A stretch of 64,000 bases of DNA from Treponema sp. (GTDB lineage Bacteria > Spirochaetota > Spirochaetia > Treponematales > Treponemataceae): NCBI GenBank assembly GCA_024693045.1, contig JAILLQ010000020.1:1-64000 (forward strand). Reading direction: 5' to 3'. Positions 1 to 9,040 of the stretch are shown in pieces. The translations under genes were made by a program, and so were the position numbers. Each line of letters begins with the position of its first letter. Within the stretch, counting starts at the first letter, position 1. Under the pieces are notes generated by a model. That model worked only from the letters and a program-made list of their open reading frames with translations. It did not search any database and was not told the origin of the DNA.

Positions 1-330
1 TTAGGGGGCTGGGGGAAGGGGCAAAACGAGCTTTCAGCCGTTTTGGTGGGGAAACGAGCCTTCGGCTGTTTTTTTGGGGGGAAGGGGGATTTGGAGGGGC
101 GCGGAGATGGGGCAAACGGGCTTTCAGCCGTTTTGGTGGGGAAACGAGCCTTCGGCCGTTTGGGATTGTGGGAGAGGTCAAAACAGGCCTACGGCGTTTT
201 GTTTTTTGAGGGGAAGAAGTTTCTGGAGGGGCTGGCGCCGGCGTGGAGGGGGGCTCGGACTTTGGGACGAGCCGGATTTTTTGGCGGGTCGACAAAAAAG
301 ACCGAGCGTTAGCGGGCCCTGGAAGGCCGG
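1..330. repeat. G-rich region with tandem hairpin repeats
   Basis: This stretch is much richer in G and C than the rest of the window and strongly G-skewed on the plus strand, with many runs of four to six G. A unit of about 50 bases occurs twice, at 20-70 and 111-160, differing by a few substitutions and one indel. Each unit carries two small hairpins of the form AAAACg-GCT-TTC-AGC-CGTTTT and AAACg-AGCC-TTC-GGCT-GTTT, and a fifth related hairpin lies at 179-201. A GCGTTAGCGG word near 306 also occurs, reversed, in the hairpin leader at 55752-55944. Open frames here are not credible genes because of their composition. I see no gene in 1-399. It may be a dispersed hairpin repeat or degenerate spacer; its role is unknown. 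Confidence 0.6.
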
Positions 331-399
331 TGGGGCATGGGGGCTTCTGTTTAGAAAATGGGTTTTGATGGTGATTGGGTTTCGCCTGAAAATAAAAAA

Positions 400-1569
400 C
401 TATTTATTAAATTCTTCTTTTTGTCCGAACTCACAGAATGTTCCTGCAATTTTGGCGTGTTCTATTAATTCGAGATTTCTGCGGATTCGTTTATAAAGGC
501 GGATTTCTCCAAGGCCTTCTCCATCAGAGAGAACTTTCAGAGTATTTCTACCGCCTTCGGCTAATTCGACTGAACGAACATACATTTGGCCAGCTATGCT
601 GTAAACATCTATATCGATTACATATTTTCGATTATGAGCTGTTACGGTCCAGTGAAGTTTCTGAGGTGAATCACTTTCATTTATCTGGTTTAGTTCCCAG
701 TGACAGTCGTAGGAATGACGGCTTTTATGAGCCTCAAAAGAGATGGAATTACCTTCAATTTGCACTACTACTGTAAAACGGTCGTTAAAAAGTCCCTGGA
801 CGGCAAAAGAAGAATCTTGAAGCGTTTTTCCTGTAATGAGGCTTGTAAAATTCGATGAAGACAGATGAAATGAAGGATAGAGAAAATCTTTTCCAGAATA
901 GCAGTCTATATATCCGAAAGAACGTTTTGGAATTATGTTATAAACTTTTCCGTCAAAGTTTAATGTTCCTGCAAACAAGGTCTTGAGTCCGGTTGGATTC
1001 CATGTACACATCTTTGATTTATAGCAGGCTTTTGTCTCTTTTTTTATTTCATACTGAATATCCCATGAGGCTCTGCCTGAATCACAAAGGTATTCTGGAT
1101 GTTCCTGTAACTGTGCTGGAGTGCATTCTAGCTTTCCTACAAGTTTATCTTCTGAAAAAAAACAATTTTCAAGAGTAGCTTCAATTATTCTTGAATTAAT
1201 TTTTAGATTTTTTACGGTTGTATATGTTTTTATTGATTTTGCAGCATTTCCTAACATACCGACAGAAATACATACATAAGATGGCACTTCTAAAGATTCG
1301 CTTTCAAGTTTTTGAGCTGACACTGTTCCTGCTAGGACATTTTGCAAATCTTCGGCATTTACTTTTGCCCGAGGCTTAAAGCCTAACACAGCCTCAGAAG
1401 GTGATAAACTAGGATTTACCATGGAAAGCTCTATAAAGAATTTACGTTCCTGACCGGAGGAGTTTTCTATTCCTGAAAAGACAAATCTCCAGCTGCTAAC
1501 ACCATTTCTTTTACGGTAATAGTTAAGCATATTTCGTACAGTTGTTAAATTCTTTTTAGTGGCGCCCAT
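400..1569 (-). CDS. Conserved protein resembling the tocopherol cyclase-like family
   Basis: This is a 389-residue soluble protein without signal peptide or membrane segment. The layout recalls the lipocalin-like tocopherol cyclase/CrtC-related proteins of Firmicutes and spirochetes: an N-terminal SWRFVFSGI strand, an ERKFFIELSMVNPSL segment near residue 40, a HPEYLCDSGRASWD segment near 155, a central RSFGYIDCYSGKDFLYPSF motif near 215 and a C-terminal GEIRLYKR strand. In the family members I recall, the central motif reads closer to GYADKNWGKDF, so the tryptophan site is altered here. The start is supported by an AAAGGGG ribosome binding site. It ends the minus-strand run, after a small hypothetical gene. 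The substrate is unknown, and the assignment rests on remembered motif similarity. Confidence 0.5.
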   Translation of the reverse strand: MGATKKNLTTVRNMLNYYRKRNGVSSWRFVFSGIENSSGQERKFFIELSMVNPSLSPSEAVLGFKPRAKVNAEDLQNVLAGTVSAQKLESESLEVPSYVCISVGMLGNAAKSIKTYTTVKNLKINSRIIEATLENCFFSEDKLVGKLECTPAQLQEHPEYLCDSGRASWDIQYEIKKETKACYKSKMCTWNPTGLKTLFAGTLNFDGKVYNIIPKRSFGYIDCYSGKDFLYPSFHLSSSNFTSLITGKTLQDSSFAVQGLFNDRFTVVVQIEGNSISFEAHKSRHSYDCHWELNQINESDSPQKLHWTVTAHNRKYVIDIDVYSIAGQMYVRSVELAEGGRNTLKVLSDGEGLGEIRLYKRIRRNLELIEHAKIAGTFCEFGQKEEFNK

Positions 1570-1600
1570 GAAACAAACCCCTTTTCCGATAAGTCTATAT

Positions 1601-1819
1601 CTATTTTAAAAGCTTATCCAATTTTTTTGTTAAATCACTCTGCTCTTTTGGAAAATTTTCATCAAGATATTCAAAACATTTAACAGCAGCAGACTGAGCA
1701 TGTTCATACCAAATTGAATACAGATCCTTATCTATATCATCACCAGGATAAGGAGCTCCCTGAACATCAGAAACTAATTGTCTCAGCATTTCTATGCACT
1801 TTGTTATTTTTTTGTCCAT
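1601..1819 (-). CDS. Small hypothetical protein
   Basis: This encodes 72 residues, acidic and predicted helical, with no signal peptide or membrane segment and no motif I recognise. The sequence has two likely amphipathic helices (about residues 3-20 and 36-70) around a Pro/Gly-rich turn (GAPYPGDD). An AAAGGGG ribosome binding site lies about seven bases before the ATG. It sits 28 bases after the PreP-like gene and 31 bases before the next gene, so co-transcription is likely. It is a real gene candidate by spacing and ribosome site, but its function is unknown. Confidence 0.6.
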   Translation of the reverse strand: MDKKITKCIEMLRQLVSDVQGAPYPGDDIDKDLYSIWYEHAQSAAVKCFEYLDENFPKEQSDLTKKLDKLLK

Positions 1820-1847
1820 AAAATATTCCCCTTTCTAGTAACCTAGA

Positions 1848-4800
1848 TTATAAAGGTAATTTAATAATTACACCAGTTTTTTTTGCATTCCTGCCGCATA
1901 CTACAGCAATTCTTGCCCCATCTTCTTTAGTCAAAAGATTATTTGCAGTTTTCTTCAAATCCTCAGGCTTTACAGAAAGCAGGGCTCTAATTTTATTTGC
2001 TCTGTCTTCATCGGAAATACAGTAAATCTTTCTGAAGAAAGCTACAACTCCCCTTCCACTTGGAGAATGAGGCTGTATTTCATCTCCGTAAGTTCCAGTT
2101 ATATTTCTATCACATTCATCTTCATCTATAACAATTTCTGCAAAATCTTCCAGACACTTTTTAAAGATTTCAGGAGCTTTTACAGGATTTGGGTCACGGA
2201 ATGTTGAAAAATTGAACAGACCTCTCATATTGGCGCTGCTTGCATAAGCCCCGTAAGCTCCTCCGATTGTACGAAGACGCTCCCACAAATAATTTCCTGA
2301 AAGCCAGTGAGCCAGTACAAGTTCTGAAGAATTTTCAGGACTTGCAAAATAAGCTGAATCATAGGATTTTGCAGCAAAGCCAACCTGTGAATCAATTTCA
2401 AAATATTCTTCTTTAGGCAGATTTTTTTCACCAGGAAGCAAAAGAAGTTTTAAAAGACTTTCTTCATCAACTTCTCCTTTTTCAGTAATTGGAGAGAGCT
2501 GTGTATTTTCTACAAAAGCAGGGAGTTTTGATTTTACCCTTTCAAGTCCTTCTGAATCAGAAGTTAGATGAAAAATCACGCCCGAATCAAAAAGTTTTTT
2601 TGTAATAGCTTCAAAACGAGATGAAAGTTTTGCTACATCTTCTTTAGCAATTTTTGAAAGTGAGAAAACCTGAGAAAAGCCATTCCAGATTTCATCAACG
2701 GTGCCTGCATGATTTTTGGCACATTGAACTCTCTTTAAGGCATACCGATTTCCCTTAGGAACTACCGACGATTTAATTGCAGAAACAGCCTCTCCTGTAA
2801 GAGTCTTTAACCTTTTTAAGTCAGTAAAATGATAAGAGGAAAGGCAATCAGAAAATATTGAAAGAGCTTCGTCCGTTTTTTCATTGATAAATCGAACTGT
2901 AAAAATAATCCAATCCCGGTCGGTACATTTATGTTCTGCAAGCCCCTTTCGTATTTTTTCTGCGGCTTCTGTATGAGCCCCATCAGAAGAAAGTAGGCGT
3001 GTATAAATTCCGCCTGTGTACACAGCTGTTTCTTCTGCACATTTTGCCCACCCCTTACCTTTCCAGCCAACATTAGTTGAACAGTAAGAATAGAGAGGCA
3101 GATAAGGGTAATCTTCGGCAGAAAGACAATCTACCGGGAAGCAGACTGAAAGATAAGAAATTCCATTTGTAGACTCCTGGTTTGCAAAAAGAGAAATCTT
3201 TTTACTACCGGAAGATACAAAAGAAACTTCTGTATCAATATTTTCGACCTCTGCAGAAAGTTCCGAAAGTTTTAATTTAGGAATACAGGCAGTATCTTCT
3301 CTAGTTTCGTGATACTTTTGGTATTCATGCAGTAATTCCAAATCTGATTTTACCTTAGTTTTGTCTATTTTTTTCTGCAGACTTGAAATTAAAATTTTCT
3401 CTTTTTTATCTCGTTCCGAAAGATATTTTTTTGAAGGGAAGACAGATACATATGCCCTCTGTTTGTTGTTAAGTAAATATTTAAAAATTAGATTTTGAAC
3501 ATAAGAAGGGTCAGATTCTACATTTTTTCTTATAACTTCAATTGCATTTCTAAAAAGAAGCATCTGAGCCGGAGAAGAACCATAGTTCCAACCGGTTAGG
3601 GCTCTATCTAACAGAACCAGAGAATAAGGACCTCCTGCGCGTACAACTTCCCTGTTTGCAAACTCAGCACTCATAAGAGCGGATTCTATGTGAGAATATT
3701 CAATTCCTTTTTTATACAAGTTTTCAAGTTCATCTTCTATGATTTTATAAACTTTTTTTTCATCCCCGCTTTTTACACCATGAAGACCAAAGGACATCAT
3801 AAAAGATCTCATTTCGTTCATTTGACCGGTTATAGGAGCAAGATCATCTCCCAAATCTGATTCAATAAGAACTTTTGTTAAAGGTGAACCGTCATGTCCA
3901 GAAAGTACTTCGGAAAGAAAAGCACATTCCATATAGGACTGCAAATCAGAAGATAGACCGCAAAGCCAGTTTACTGTCACTGTATTTCCTGTTGAACCAG
4001 TATGAGGAGCGGCTTTTGTCAAATACAAAGGCTCCGTAATTACAGAAGGGCTTTCCAGTTCAATAAAGTCCTGTGGAACAAATGGATATTGTTCATGACT
4101 TTCTGCCTGGGGATATTTTTTTTCAAGGCGATTAATCAAATTTTCCTGCAAGAAATCCAGCTGCTCCTGAGTTGGTATATTTCCATATAAAAAAAGAAGA
4201 CAATTATCTGGTCTGTAATACTTTTTATGAAAAGCTTTAAAAGATTCGTAGGAAAAGTTTGGAATATCCAAAGGATCTCCTCCGGAATCATATGCATAAT
4301 TTGAATCAGGAAAGAGTGCCCTTAACTGCTCGTCATTTGCAACAGATTCAAAAGAAGAGTATGCTCCCTTCATTTCATTATAAACTACGCCCTGAATTGA
4401 AAGATTATCATTTTCATCTATTTCTATCCGGTGAGCTTCCTGTAAAAAAGCTTCTTTTTTTAACAGAGGAAAGAATACGGCATCTGCATATACGTCCATA
4501 AGATTATAGTAATCTGCCCTATTCATCGAGCTGGCAGGATAAACAGTTTTATCAGAATATGTGAGAGCATTCAAAAAAGTATTTACGCTCTGATTCATCA
4601 TATTTGTAAAAGGTTCTTTCAGAGGAAATTTTTCTGAGCCACAAAACACAGAATGTTCTAGAATATGAGCAGCCCCAGAGGAATCTTTTATAGGTGTCCT
4701 AAAGGCAAATGAAAATAAGTTTTCTTCGTCGTCGTTCAAAAGATGAAAAACTTCAAGTCCTGTTTTTTTGTGCCGCAGATATATGGCGGTAGATGAACAG

Positions 4801-4868
4801 TCTGGTACATCAGAAACCGATAGAACTTGAAAATCTTTGTATGAGTCTTTTATTGTGTTCTGTGCCAT
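1848..4868 (-). CDS. M16C zinc metallopeptidase, presequence protease (PreP)-like
   Basis: This encodes 1006 residues, the usual length of the single-chain M16C peptidases, which degrade short unstructured peptides inside a closed two-lobed chamber. The inverted zinc motif HILEH is at residues 68-72, followed by CGSEKFPLKEPF as in PreP, and the distal zinc glutamate is probably E165 in VVYNEMKG. The second half supplies the inactive lobe. There is no signal peptide, so it is likely cytoplasmic. No ribosome binding site precedes the ATG; instead a TATAGT box ends six bases before it, so the transcript may be leaderless. The neighbours upstream are fliG and two secreted M16 genes, making three M16 proteins within 8 kb. 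A general peptide-clearing role is inferred from the family. Confidence 0.85.
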   Translation of the reverse strand: MAQNTIKDSYKDFQVLSVSDVPDCSSTAIYLRHKKTGLEVFHLLNDDEENLFSFAFRTPIKDSSGAAHILEHSVFCGSEKFPLKEPFTNMMNQSVNTFLNALTYSDKTVYPASSMNRADYYNLMDVYADAVFFPLLKKEAFLQEAHRIEIDENDNLSIQGVVYNEMKGAYSSFESVANDEQLRALFPDSNYAYDSGGDPLDIPNFSYESFKAFHKKYYRPDNCLLFLYGNIPTQEQLDFLQENLINRLEKKYPQAESHEQYPFVPQDFIELESPSVITEPLYLTKAAPHTGSTGNTVTVNWLCGLSSDLQSYMECAFLSEVLSGHDGSPLTKVLIESDLGDDLAPITGQMNEMRSFMMSFGLHGVKSGDEKKVYKIIEDELENLYKKGIEYSHIESALMSAEFANREVVRAGGPYSLVLLDRALTGWNYGSSPAQMLLFRNAIEVIRKNVESDPSYVQNLIFKYLLNNKQRAYVSVFPSKKYLSERDKKEKILISSLQKKIDKTKVKSDLELLHEYQKYHETREDTACIPKLKLSELSAEVENIDTEVSFVSSGSKKISLFANQESTNGISYLSVCFPVDCLSAEDYPYLPLYSYCSTNVGWKGKGWAKCAEETAVYTGGIYTRLLSSDGAHTEAAEKIRKGLAEHKCTDRDWIIFTVRFINEKTDEALSIFSDCLSSYHFTDLKRLKTLTGEAVSAIKSSVVPKGNRYALKRVQCAKNHAGTVDEIWNGFSQVFSLSKIAKEDVAKLSSRFEAITKKLFDSGVIFHLTSDSEGLERVKSKLPAFVENTQLSPITEKGEVDEESLLKLLLLPGEKNLPKEEYFEIDSQVGFAAKSYDSAYFASPENSSELVLAHWLSGNYLWERLRTIGGAYGAYASSANMRGLFNFSTFRDPNPVKAPEIFKKCLEDFAEIVIDEDECDRNITGTYGDEIQPHSPSGRGVVAFFRKIYCISDEDRANKIRALLSVKPEDLKKTANNLLTKEDGARIAVVCGRNAKKTGVIIKLPL

Positions 4869-4874
4869 GGAGAT

Positions 4875-4880
4875 ACTATA
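4875..4880 (-). promoter_or_regulatory. -10 box of PreP-like gene, leaderless geometry
   Basis: TATAGT on the minus strand ends six bases before the ATG at 4868. There is no Shine-Dalgarno sequence in the gap (ATCTCC). The matching -35 region is a poor T-run. The geometry equals that at 14031, 14095 and 37806. Confidence 0.4.
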
Positions 4881-4911
4881 ACGAATTTATACAGCAAAAA
4901 AAAGAGAATTT

Positions 4912-6222
4912 TTAAATGAAAATGTCGTCATTACGACCTTTTATTATCAATTTGCCATCTTCGAATGCACGTCGTAAAACACTAAAAAATTGAGATGTAA
5001 TTTTTTCGCAATCAGAACGCCTAAAGGGAGAATTTATATTCTGCTCTTCTCTAACAAGAGCCCTTCTTCCTGAAGAAATACAACTTAATATTTTTTCAAC
5101 AAAAGAATCAGGTTTCTTTGCAATCAACATGGCAATTTCATTTTCTGAAAGTTTTCTTAACTCTTCCTGAATAAAGCGATCATCGGCGTCAACGACATCA
5201 TCAATTGTAAAGAGCCTGCTACGCAAATCTAACCCCAGTTCAGGATCTTCTTCTGCCAGGTTAGAAAGTATTCCATTTTCTGCTTCAGGAGACATTTTCT
5301 TAAGGATAGCGGCAAGAGCATTTCTTCCATCTACATTTTCAGCTTTTTCCGTGGTTTGAGCCAGAGATTTTTCATGCATGGCTTGATCCACCCGACGCAA
5401 AACTTCTGGACTAATGGCTTCCATTTTTGCAAGACGACGAACAACTTCTTTTTTTATCTCAGGCTCCATCAAGTTGATAACAGAAGCTGCTTTTTTAGGT
5501 TCAAGATACGATAGAACTAAGGCACGAATCTGTTCACTTTCATCATTTAAAAGAAATAAGATTCTTTCCGAATCAGCATCATTGAGATAATCAAAAGGTT
5601 TTGCACCCTTTAGGGGAGCTGCTTTTTCAAGAAGTTCTGCGGCTCTTTCAGGTCCGTAGGCTTTTTCTAGAATTTCCCGGGCAGTATCCATTCCTCCGGA
5701 TTCACGAGATTTTTCAAGAAGGTTATGAAACTCTTCAAGGATTACACTCGATTCCTCTGGTGAAACAGAACGGATTGATGCAATCTCAGGAATAATCTTT
5801 TCAGTCTGCTCTGCACTTAAATGTGGTAATATTTTTGCAGCTTCATCAACACCGATTAGAAGCAAAAATTTTGCAACCCGCCGATAAACAGAATCACTAC
5901 CGTCCTTTTCTTTTTTACTGACAGGAACTTTGATAAGACCACCAGATTTTAAATAATCCGTAGTCTGAGTTTCTAGAATTTTTCCAACTTCCCGATTTAC
6001 ATCTTTGAACAGAGGCTTTTCTTCCTCTGTTTTTTTAACAAATGAAGATGACTTATTTTCAGGAAATGTTTCTTTTTCTGGCATTTTTTTTGAAGAAACA
6101 TGAGGAAAGACAGGTTTTGAAATATTTTTTGGAGCTTCTTTATTTTGATCTGAAGTCGCTTTTGAAAGACCATTTCCTTTCATACTCTGATAAGCATTAT
6201 TTCTCATGTCGTTTAAGTTCAT
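4912..6222 (-). CDS. fliG: Flagellar motor switch protein FliG paralogue
   Basis: This encodes 436 residues, longer than the roughly 340 usual for FliG because of a charged, low-complexity N-terminal extension of about 95 residues. The body matches FliG: an N-terminal domain with VYRRVAKFLLLIGVDEAAKILPHL near 113-136, a middle domain with LSYLEPKKAASVINLM near 243-258, and a C-terminal torque-helix region with FTIDDVVDADDRFIQEEL near 340-357 that would face the stator. The EHPQ motif of standard middle domains is replaced by LEPKKA. Spirochetes usually carry two FliG proteins, and this divergent, extended copy fits the FliG1 type, known in other spirochetes to affect flagellar assembly at one cell pole. 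The neighbours are peptidase genes, not a flagellar operon. It has an AGGAG ribosome binding site. Confidence 0.85.
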   Translation of the reverse strand: MNLNDMRNNAYQSMKGNGLSKATSDQNKEAPKNISKPVFPHVSSKKMPEKETFPENKSSSFVKKTEEEKPLFKDVNREVGKILETQTTDYLKSGGLIKVPVSKKEKDGSDSVYRRVAKFLLLIGVDEAAKILPHLSAEQTEKIIPEIASIRSVSPEESSVILEEFHNLLEKSRESGGMDTAREILEKAYGPERAAELLEKAAPLKGAKPFDYLNDADSERILFLLNDESEQIRALVLSYLEPKKAASVINLMEPEIKKEVVRRLAKMEAISPEVLRRVDQAMHEKSLAQTTEKAENVDGRNALAAILKKMSPEAENGILSNLAEEDPELGLDLRSRLFTIDDVVDADDRFIQEELRKLSENEIAMLIAKKPDSFVEKILSCISSGRRALVREEQNINSPFRRSDCEKITSQFFSVLRRAFEDGKLIIKGRNDDIFI

Positions 6223-6252
6223 TCTAAATCTCCTGCCTTCAAAAAGTCTTTT

Positions 6253-7605
6253 TTAAAATTCAATTTTATCTTCATTTTCAGGACTTACAACTGCAAACCA
6301 TCTGAAATCATCACTGCACCAGTACTTTTTGAATACACGAATAACATCTTCTGCACTTGTTTCTTTTACAGCTTGAGTAAAATCATCACTGGCAGAAACA
6401 TTTCCAAACTGAAGGAGACTTCCTGCCAATCGGGAAGCAATACCACCCACATTTGTCTGAGATTTATATTTAGCTGTAACATAAGAATTGATATAACCTT
6501 GTATCCGCTTAGAAACGGGTTCAAAAATATAATTTCCCTTTTCGTCAATACTTCTAATAGTGTTCCCTGAAAGGAAAATATCTCGTGCTTCTTCCATAGC
6601 AGCTTTAAAATCTTTTATATTCGACACGCGGTATAAAAAATCCATTCCATAAGGAGCGGCAGAACTTCTTACTCCTGAATAAGGGGTGTAACAAATTCCG
6701 TGCTTTTCCCGAACAACCAGATATAAAATTGACGAATATATTTCTGAAACAATTTTAGCAGCTGCATAATCAGGATTAGTTACTTCAGGAGAAGAAAAAG
6801 CTCTGGCTATAAAAGCAGCCCCGGAAGCGTTAGGACTTACAAGAACAACAGGTTCCCCTTTTACTTTTAATGTATCTACTTTAGCTTTCTTTAGAGCAGA
6901 GGAAGCGGCTGGCAATTTTCCAAAAGAACGGTTCAAAAAAGAAAGAATCTTATCAGGATCAACATTACCTGTAGCCACGAATTTTATTTTTCGCGAATCT
7001 AACAAAGATTTATAGTATTTCTTCATATTTTCAACAGTAATATTAGCCAAAGAATCCTGGGTAACTGAAACTTTTGCTTCAAAGGGATGATTTTGATACA
7101 AGAGAGTATTTATCGAATAATAAATCATGGACTCTGGATCGGTTAGCTGATAATGAACATTCTGTTTCAAGGAATTAATATAAGAATCGTATTCTCTCTG
7201 ACTAAACGAAGGATTAAAAAAGCCATCTTCAAAACGCAAAAAAGTTTCATCAAAATAACGGCTTATACATTCCATTGTATAAACAGAACCGTCTTCAATT
7301 GAGTAGTGTGAAATAGAAGAATGCTTTTCATAAGAAAAACTTTGTATATCGTCATAATCAAATTTTTTACTTCCAGCACATAAAAAATTAAAAACAGCAT
7401 CTTCTAGTCCGCTTGTTTCAGGAGTCATATATCGGACTCCACCTTCGAAAACTAAACTTAAAGCAGTAAATTCCGAATTTGGATTTGTCTTTATATACAC
7501 GGGAATTTTATTTTCCAGATAAAAAGTTTCAACTTTATCAAAAGCGAACAAGAAACTATTCAGAAATAAAATGCTGAATAAAAAAAATAATTTATTTACT
7601 TTCAT
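6253..7605 (-). CDS. M16 peptidase-like protein without the zinc site (secreted)
   Basis: This encodes 451 residues from the ATG at 7605. An upstream TTG would overlap the preceding gene and lacks a ribosome site, while the chosen start gives a clean signal peptide (KLFFLFSILFLNSFLFA). The fold is M16: the segment GLEDAVFNFL at 66-75 aligns with GIFHLYEHML of the neighbour, so the two zinc histidines and the catalytic glutamate become D69, N73 and F72. It keeps the substrate-closing region with REKHGICYTPYSGVR. This is the pattern of the inactive partner in two-subunit M16 enzymes such as mitochondrial processing peptidase. It starts 10 bases after the active copy, which supports a periplasmic heterodimer. 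Confidence 0.85.
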   Translation of the reverse strand: MKVNKLFFLFSILFLNSFLFAFDKVETFYLENKIPVYIKTNPNSEFTALSLVFEGGVRYMTPETSGLEDAVFNFLCAGSKKFDYDDIQSFSYEKHSSISHYSIEDGSVYTMECISRYFDETFLRFEDGFFNPSFSQREYDSYINSLKQNVHYQLTDPESMIYYSINTLLYQNHPFEAKVSVTQDSLANITVENMKKYYKSLLDSRKIKFVATGNVDPDKILSFLNRSFGKLPAASSALKKAKVDTLKVKGEPVVLVSPNASGAAFIARAFSSPEVTNPDYAAAKIVSEIYSSILYLVVREKHGICYTPYSGVRSSAAPYGMDFLYRVSNIKDFKAAMEEARDIFLSGNTIRSIDEKGNYIFEPVSKRIQGYINSYVTAKYKSQTNVGGIASRLAGSLLQFGNVSASDDFTQAVKETSAEDVIRVFKKYWCSDDFRWFAVVSPENEDKIEF

Positions 7606-7615
7606 TTTGCCAACC

Positions 7616-9037
7616 CTATTTTTCAAGACAAAGTCTGAAGCCAGATTTTTCAAAAGCTTCTTTTGTTTTTTCGTAAACACCAGGATTTAATGTCACTGTA
7701 ATCAAAGGCTCTCTACTTTCAAAATATTTATCTACAAAATCCAAAAGACTTTCTTTTGTAACAGCCTGTAATTTATTACTGTAATCGTAATAATAGTCTT
7801 CATCGGCTACAATCCACCAACTACGCAATAATTTTATAAGAGAAAAAGCAGTTGCCCTCTCAACTAAATCATCATCTTCAATCTGAGTTTTTATAACCTC
7901 AAAATCCTTATCAGACAAAGACTCAATAGTTTTTTTGATATAGGAGTTAAGTTGGGATTTCAAGTACAAAACTCTTTCGGGAATATCTTGCTCCGGCAAA
8001 ACCAGTCCTGACCAATAATTCATAACACCACAAGTTTTACGACTGTAATAACCTGTTCCAATATAATCAGGAGAAGGTATACCAATTGCACCATCGTTTA
8101 TTATGGTATTTTTAAACAAGCCTGCCGGCTGATTTAGAACCTTTAGTAAAAAATCCGCTGCATAGGAATCATCTCTGTTGTAAAGCAAATCAGGTCCCCG
8201 CAATGAAAAAGAAAGAAAAGCTAACTCTTCAGAATTTGTATCTATCGGCTGAACAAGTAAAATCGGCTCTGAAAATGGTGTTTGAGTATGCCTAACAGTA
8301 CCATTTTCAAAGGGATTTTTACCTTTTTTCCAGGAGCCAAAGATTTTTTTTACCATCTGATAAACTTCATCTGGATTTACATCACCGGCAACAAAAAGAG
8401 CAGAATTATTAGGAATGTAAAATTTTTTCTTAATATCCTTAAGCTGCTTGATAGTTGCCTTAGTTATAAAGTCTTCAACTCCTGCAGAATCCAAAGTATG
8501 CTGATTTTCAGGGAAGAGAAGTTTTTGTTGAGCTTTATACACCTGATATGAAGGGTCTCCATTTTTTCCATTTATTTCCGAAATAACGACTTTCTTTTCG
8601 TTTTCAAATTCTTTTTTATCAAAATTTGGAAATCTTATTGCTGCATTCCAGAATTCCAGTCCCTTTTGAGTTAATTCAGAAGGAACTGTAAAAAAATAGT
8701 TTACACATTCAACATCAGTTGTACCGTTTCTATCGGAAACTCCCATTTCTGTCGTGGCATAATCTACTTCAGAAGCATTCTTGTAGAGAGAATTTCCTTT
8801 AAACAGCATGTGTTCATACAAATGAAAAATCCCTACATTTTCAGGAGTTTGAGTATAAGCACCGCAACGAAAAGCAATTTCGATATAAGTTAATGGGACA
8901 TCATGATTTTCTGCAACAAATAGAGAAAGCCCGTTATCAAGCTTATATGAATACAAAGACTTTATTGGAGTTTCGTTTGAATAAAGCCAAAAAGTCAAAA
9001 AAAGTAATACAGCTTTTAAAAGGAAATTCTTCTTCAT
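7616..9037 (-). CDS. M16 zinc metallopeptidase, active subunit (secreted)
   Basis: This encodes 473 residues with a signal peptide (LLKAVLLFLTFWLYS). The inverted zinc motif HLYEH is at residues 72-76, and the distal glutamate lies in the NEKKVVISEI segment near 147-154. The length of about 450 mature residues is that of the two-subunit M16B enzymes, which degrade or process peptides. The gene begins three bases after the lysA stop and is followed 10 bases later by an M16 protein lacking the zinc site, so the pair probably forms an active/inactive heterodimer in the periplasm. The substrate is unknown. The link to lysA looks positional only. Confidence 0.87.
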   Translation of the reverse strand: MKKNFLLKAVLLFLTFWLYSNETPIKSLYSYKLDNGLSLFVAENHDVPLTYIEIAFRCGAYTQTPENVGIFHLYEHMLFKGNSLYKNASEVDYATTEMGVSDRNGTTDVECVNYFFTVPSELTQKGLEFWNAAIRFPNFDKKEFENEKKVVISEINGKNGDPSYQVYKAQQKLLFPENQHTLDSAGVEDFITKATIKQLKDIKKKFYIPNNSALFVAGDVNPDEVYQMVKKIFGSWKKGKNPFENGTVRHTQTPFSEPILLVQPIDTNSEELAFLSFSLRGPDLLYNRDDSYAADFLLKVLNQPAGLFKNTIINDGAIGIPSPDYIGTGYYSRKTCGVMNYWSGLVLPEQDIPERVLYLKSQLNSYIKKTIESLSDKDFEVIKTQIEDDDLVERATAFSLIKLLRSWWIVADEDYYYDYSNKLQAVTKESLLDFVDKYFESREPLITVTLNPGVYEKTKEAFEKSGFRLCLEK

Positions 9038-9040
9038 ACT

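Noticed and set aside
43..496. Two overlapping open frames on the plus strand in the G-rich region
   Set aside because: The Gly/Arg/Trp-rich translations reflect G-runs and repeat units; there is no ribosome site and no domain-like sequence.
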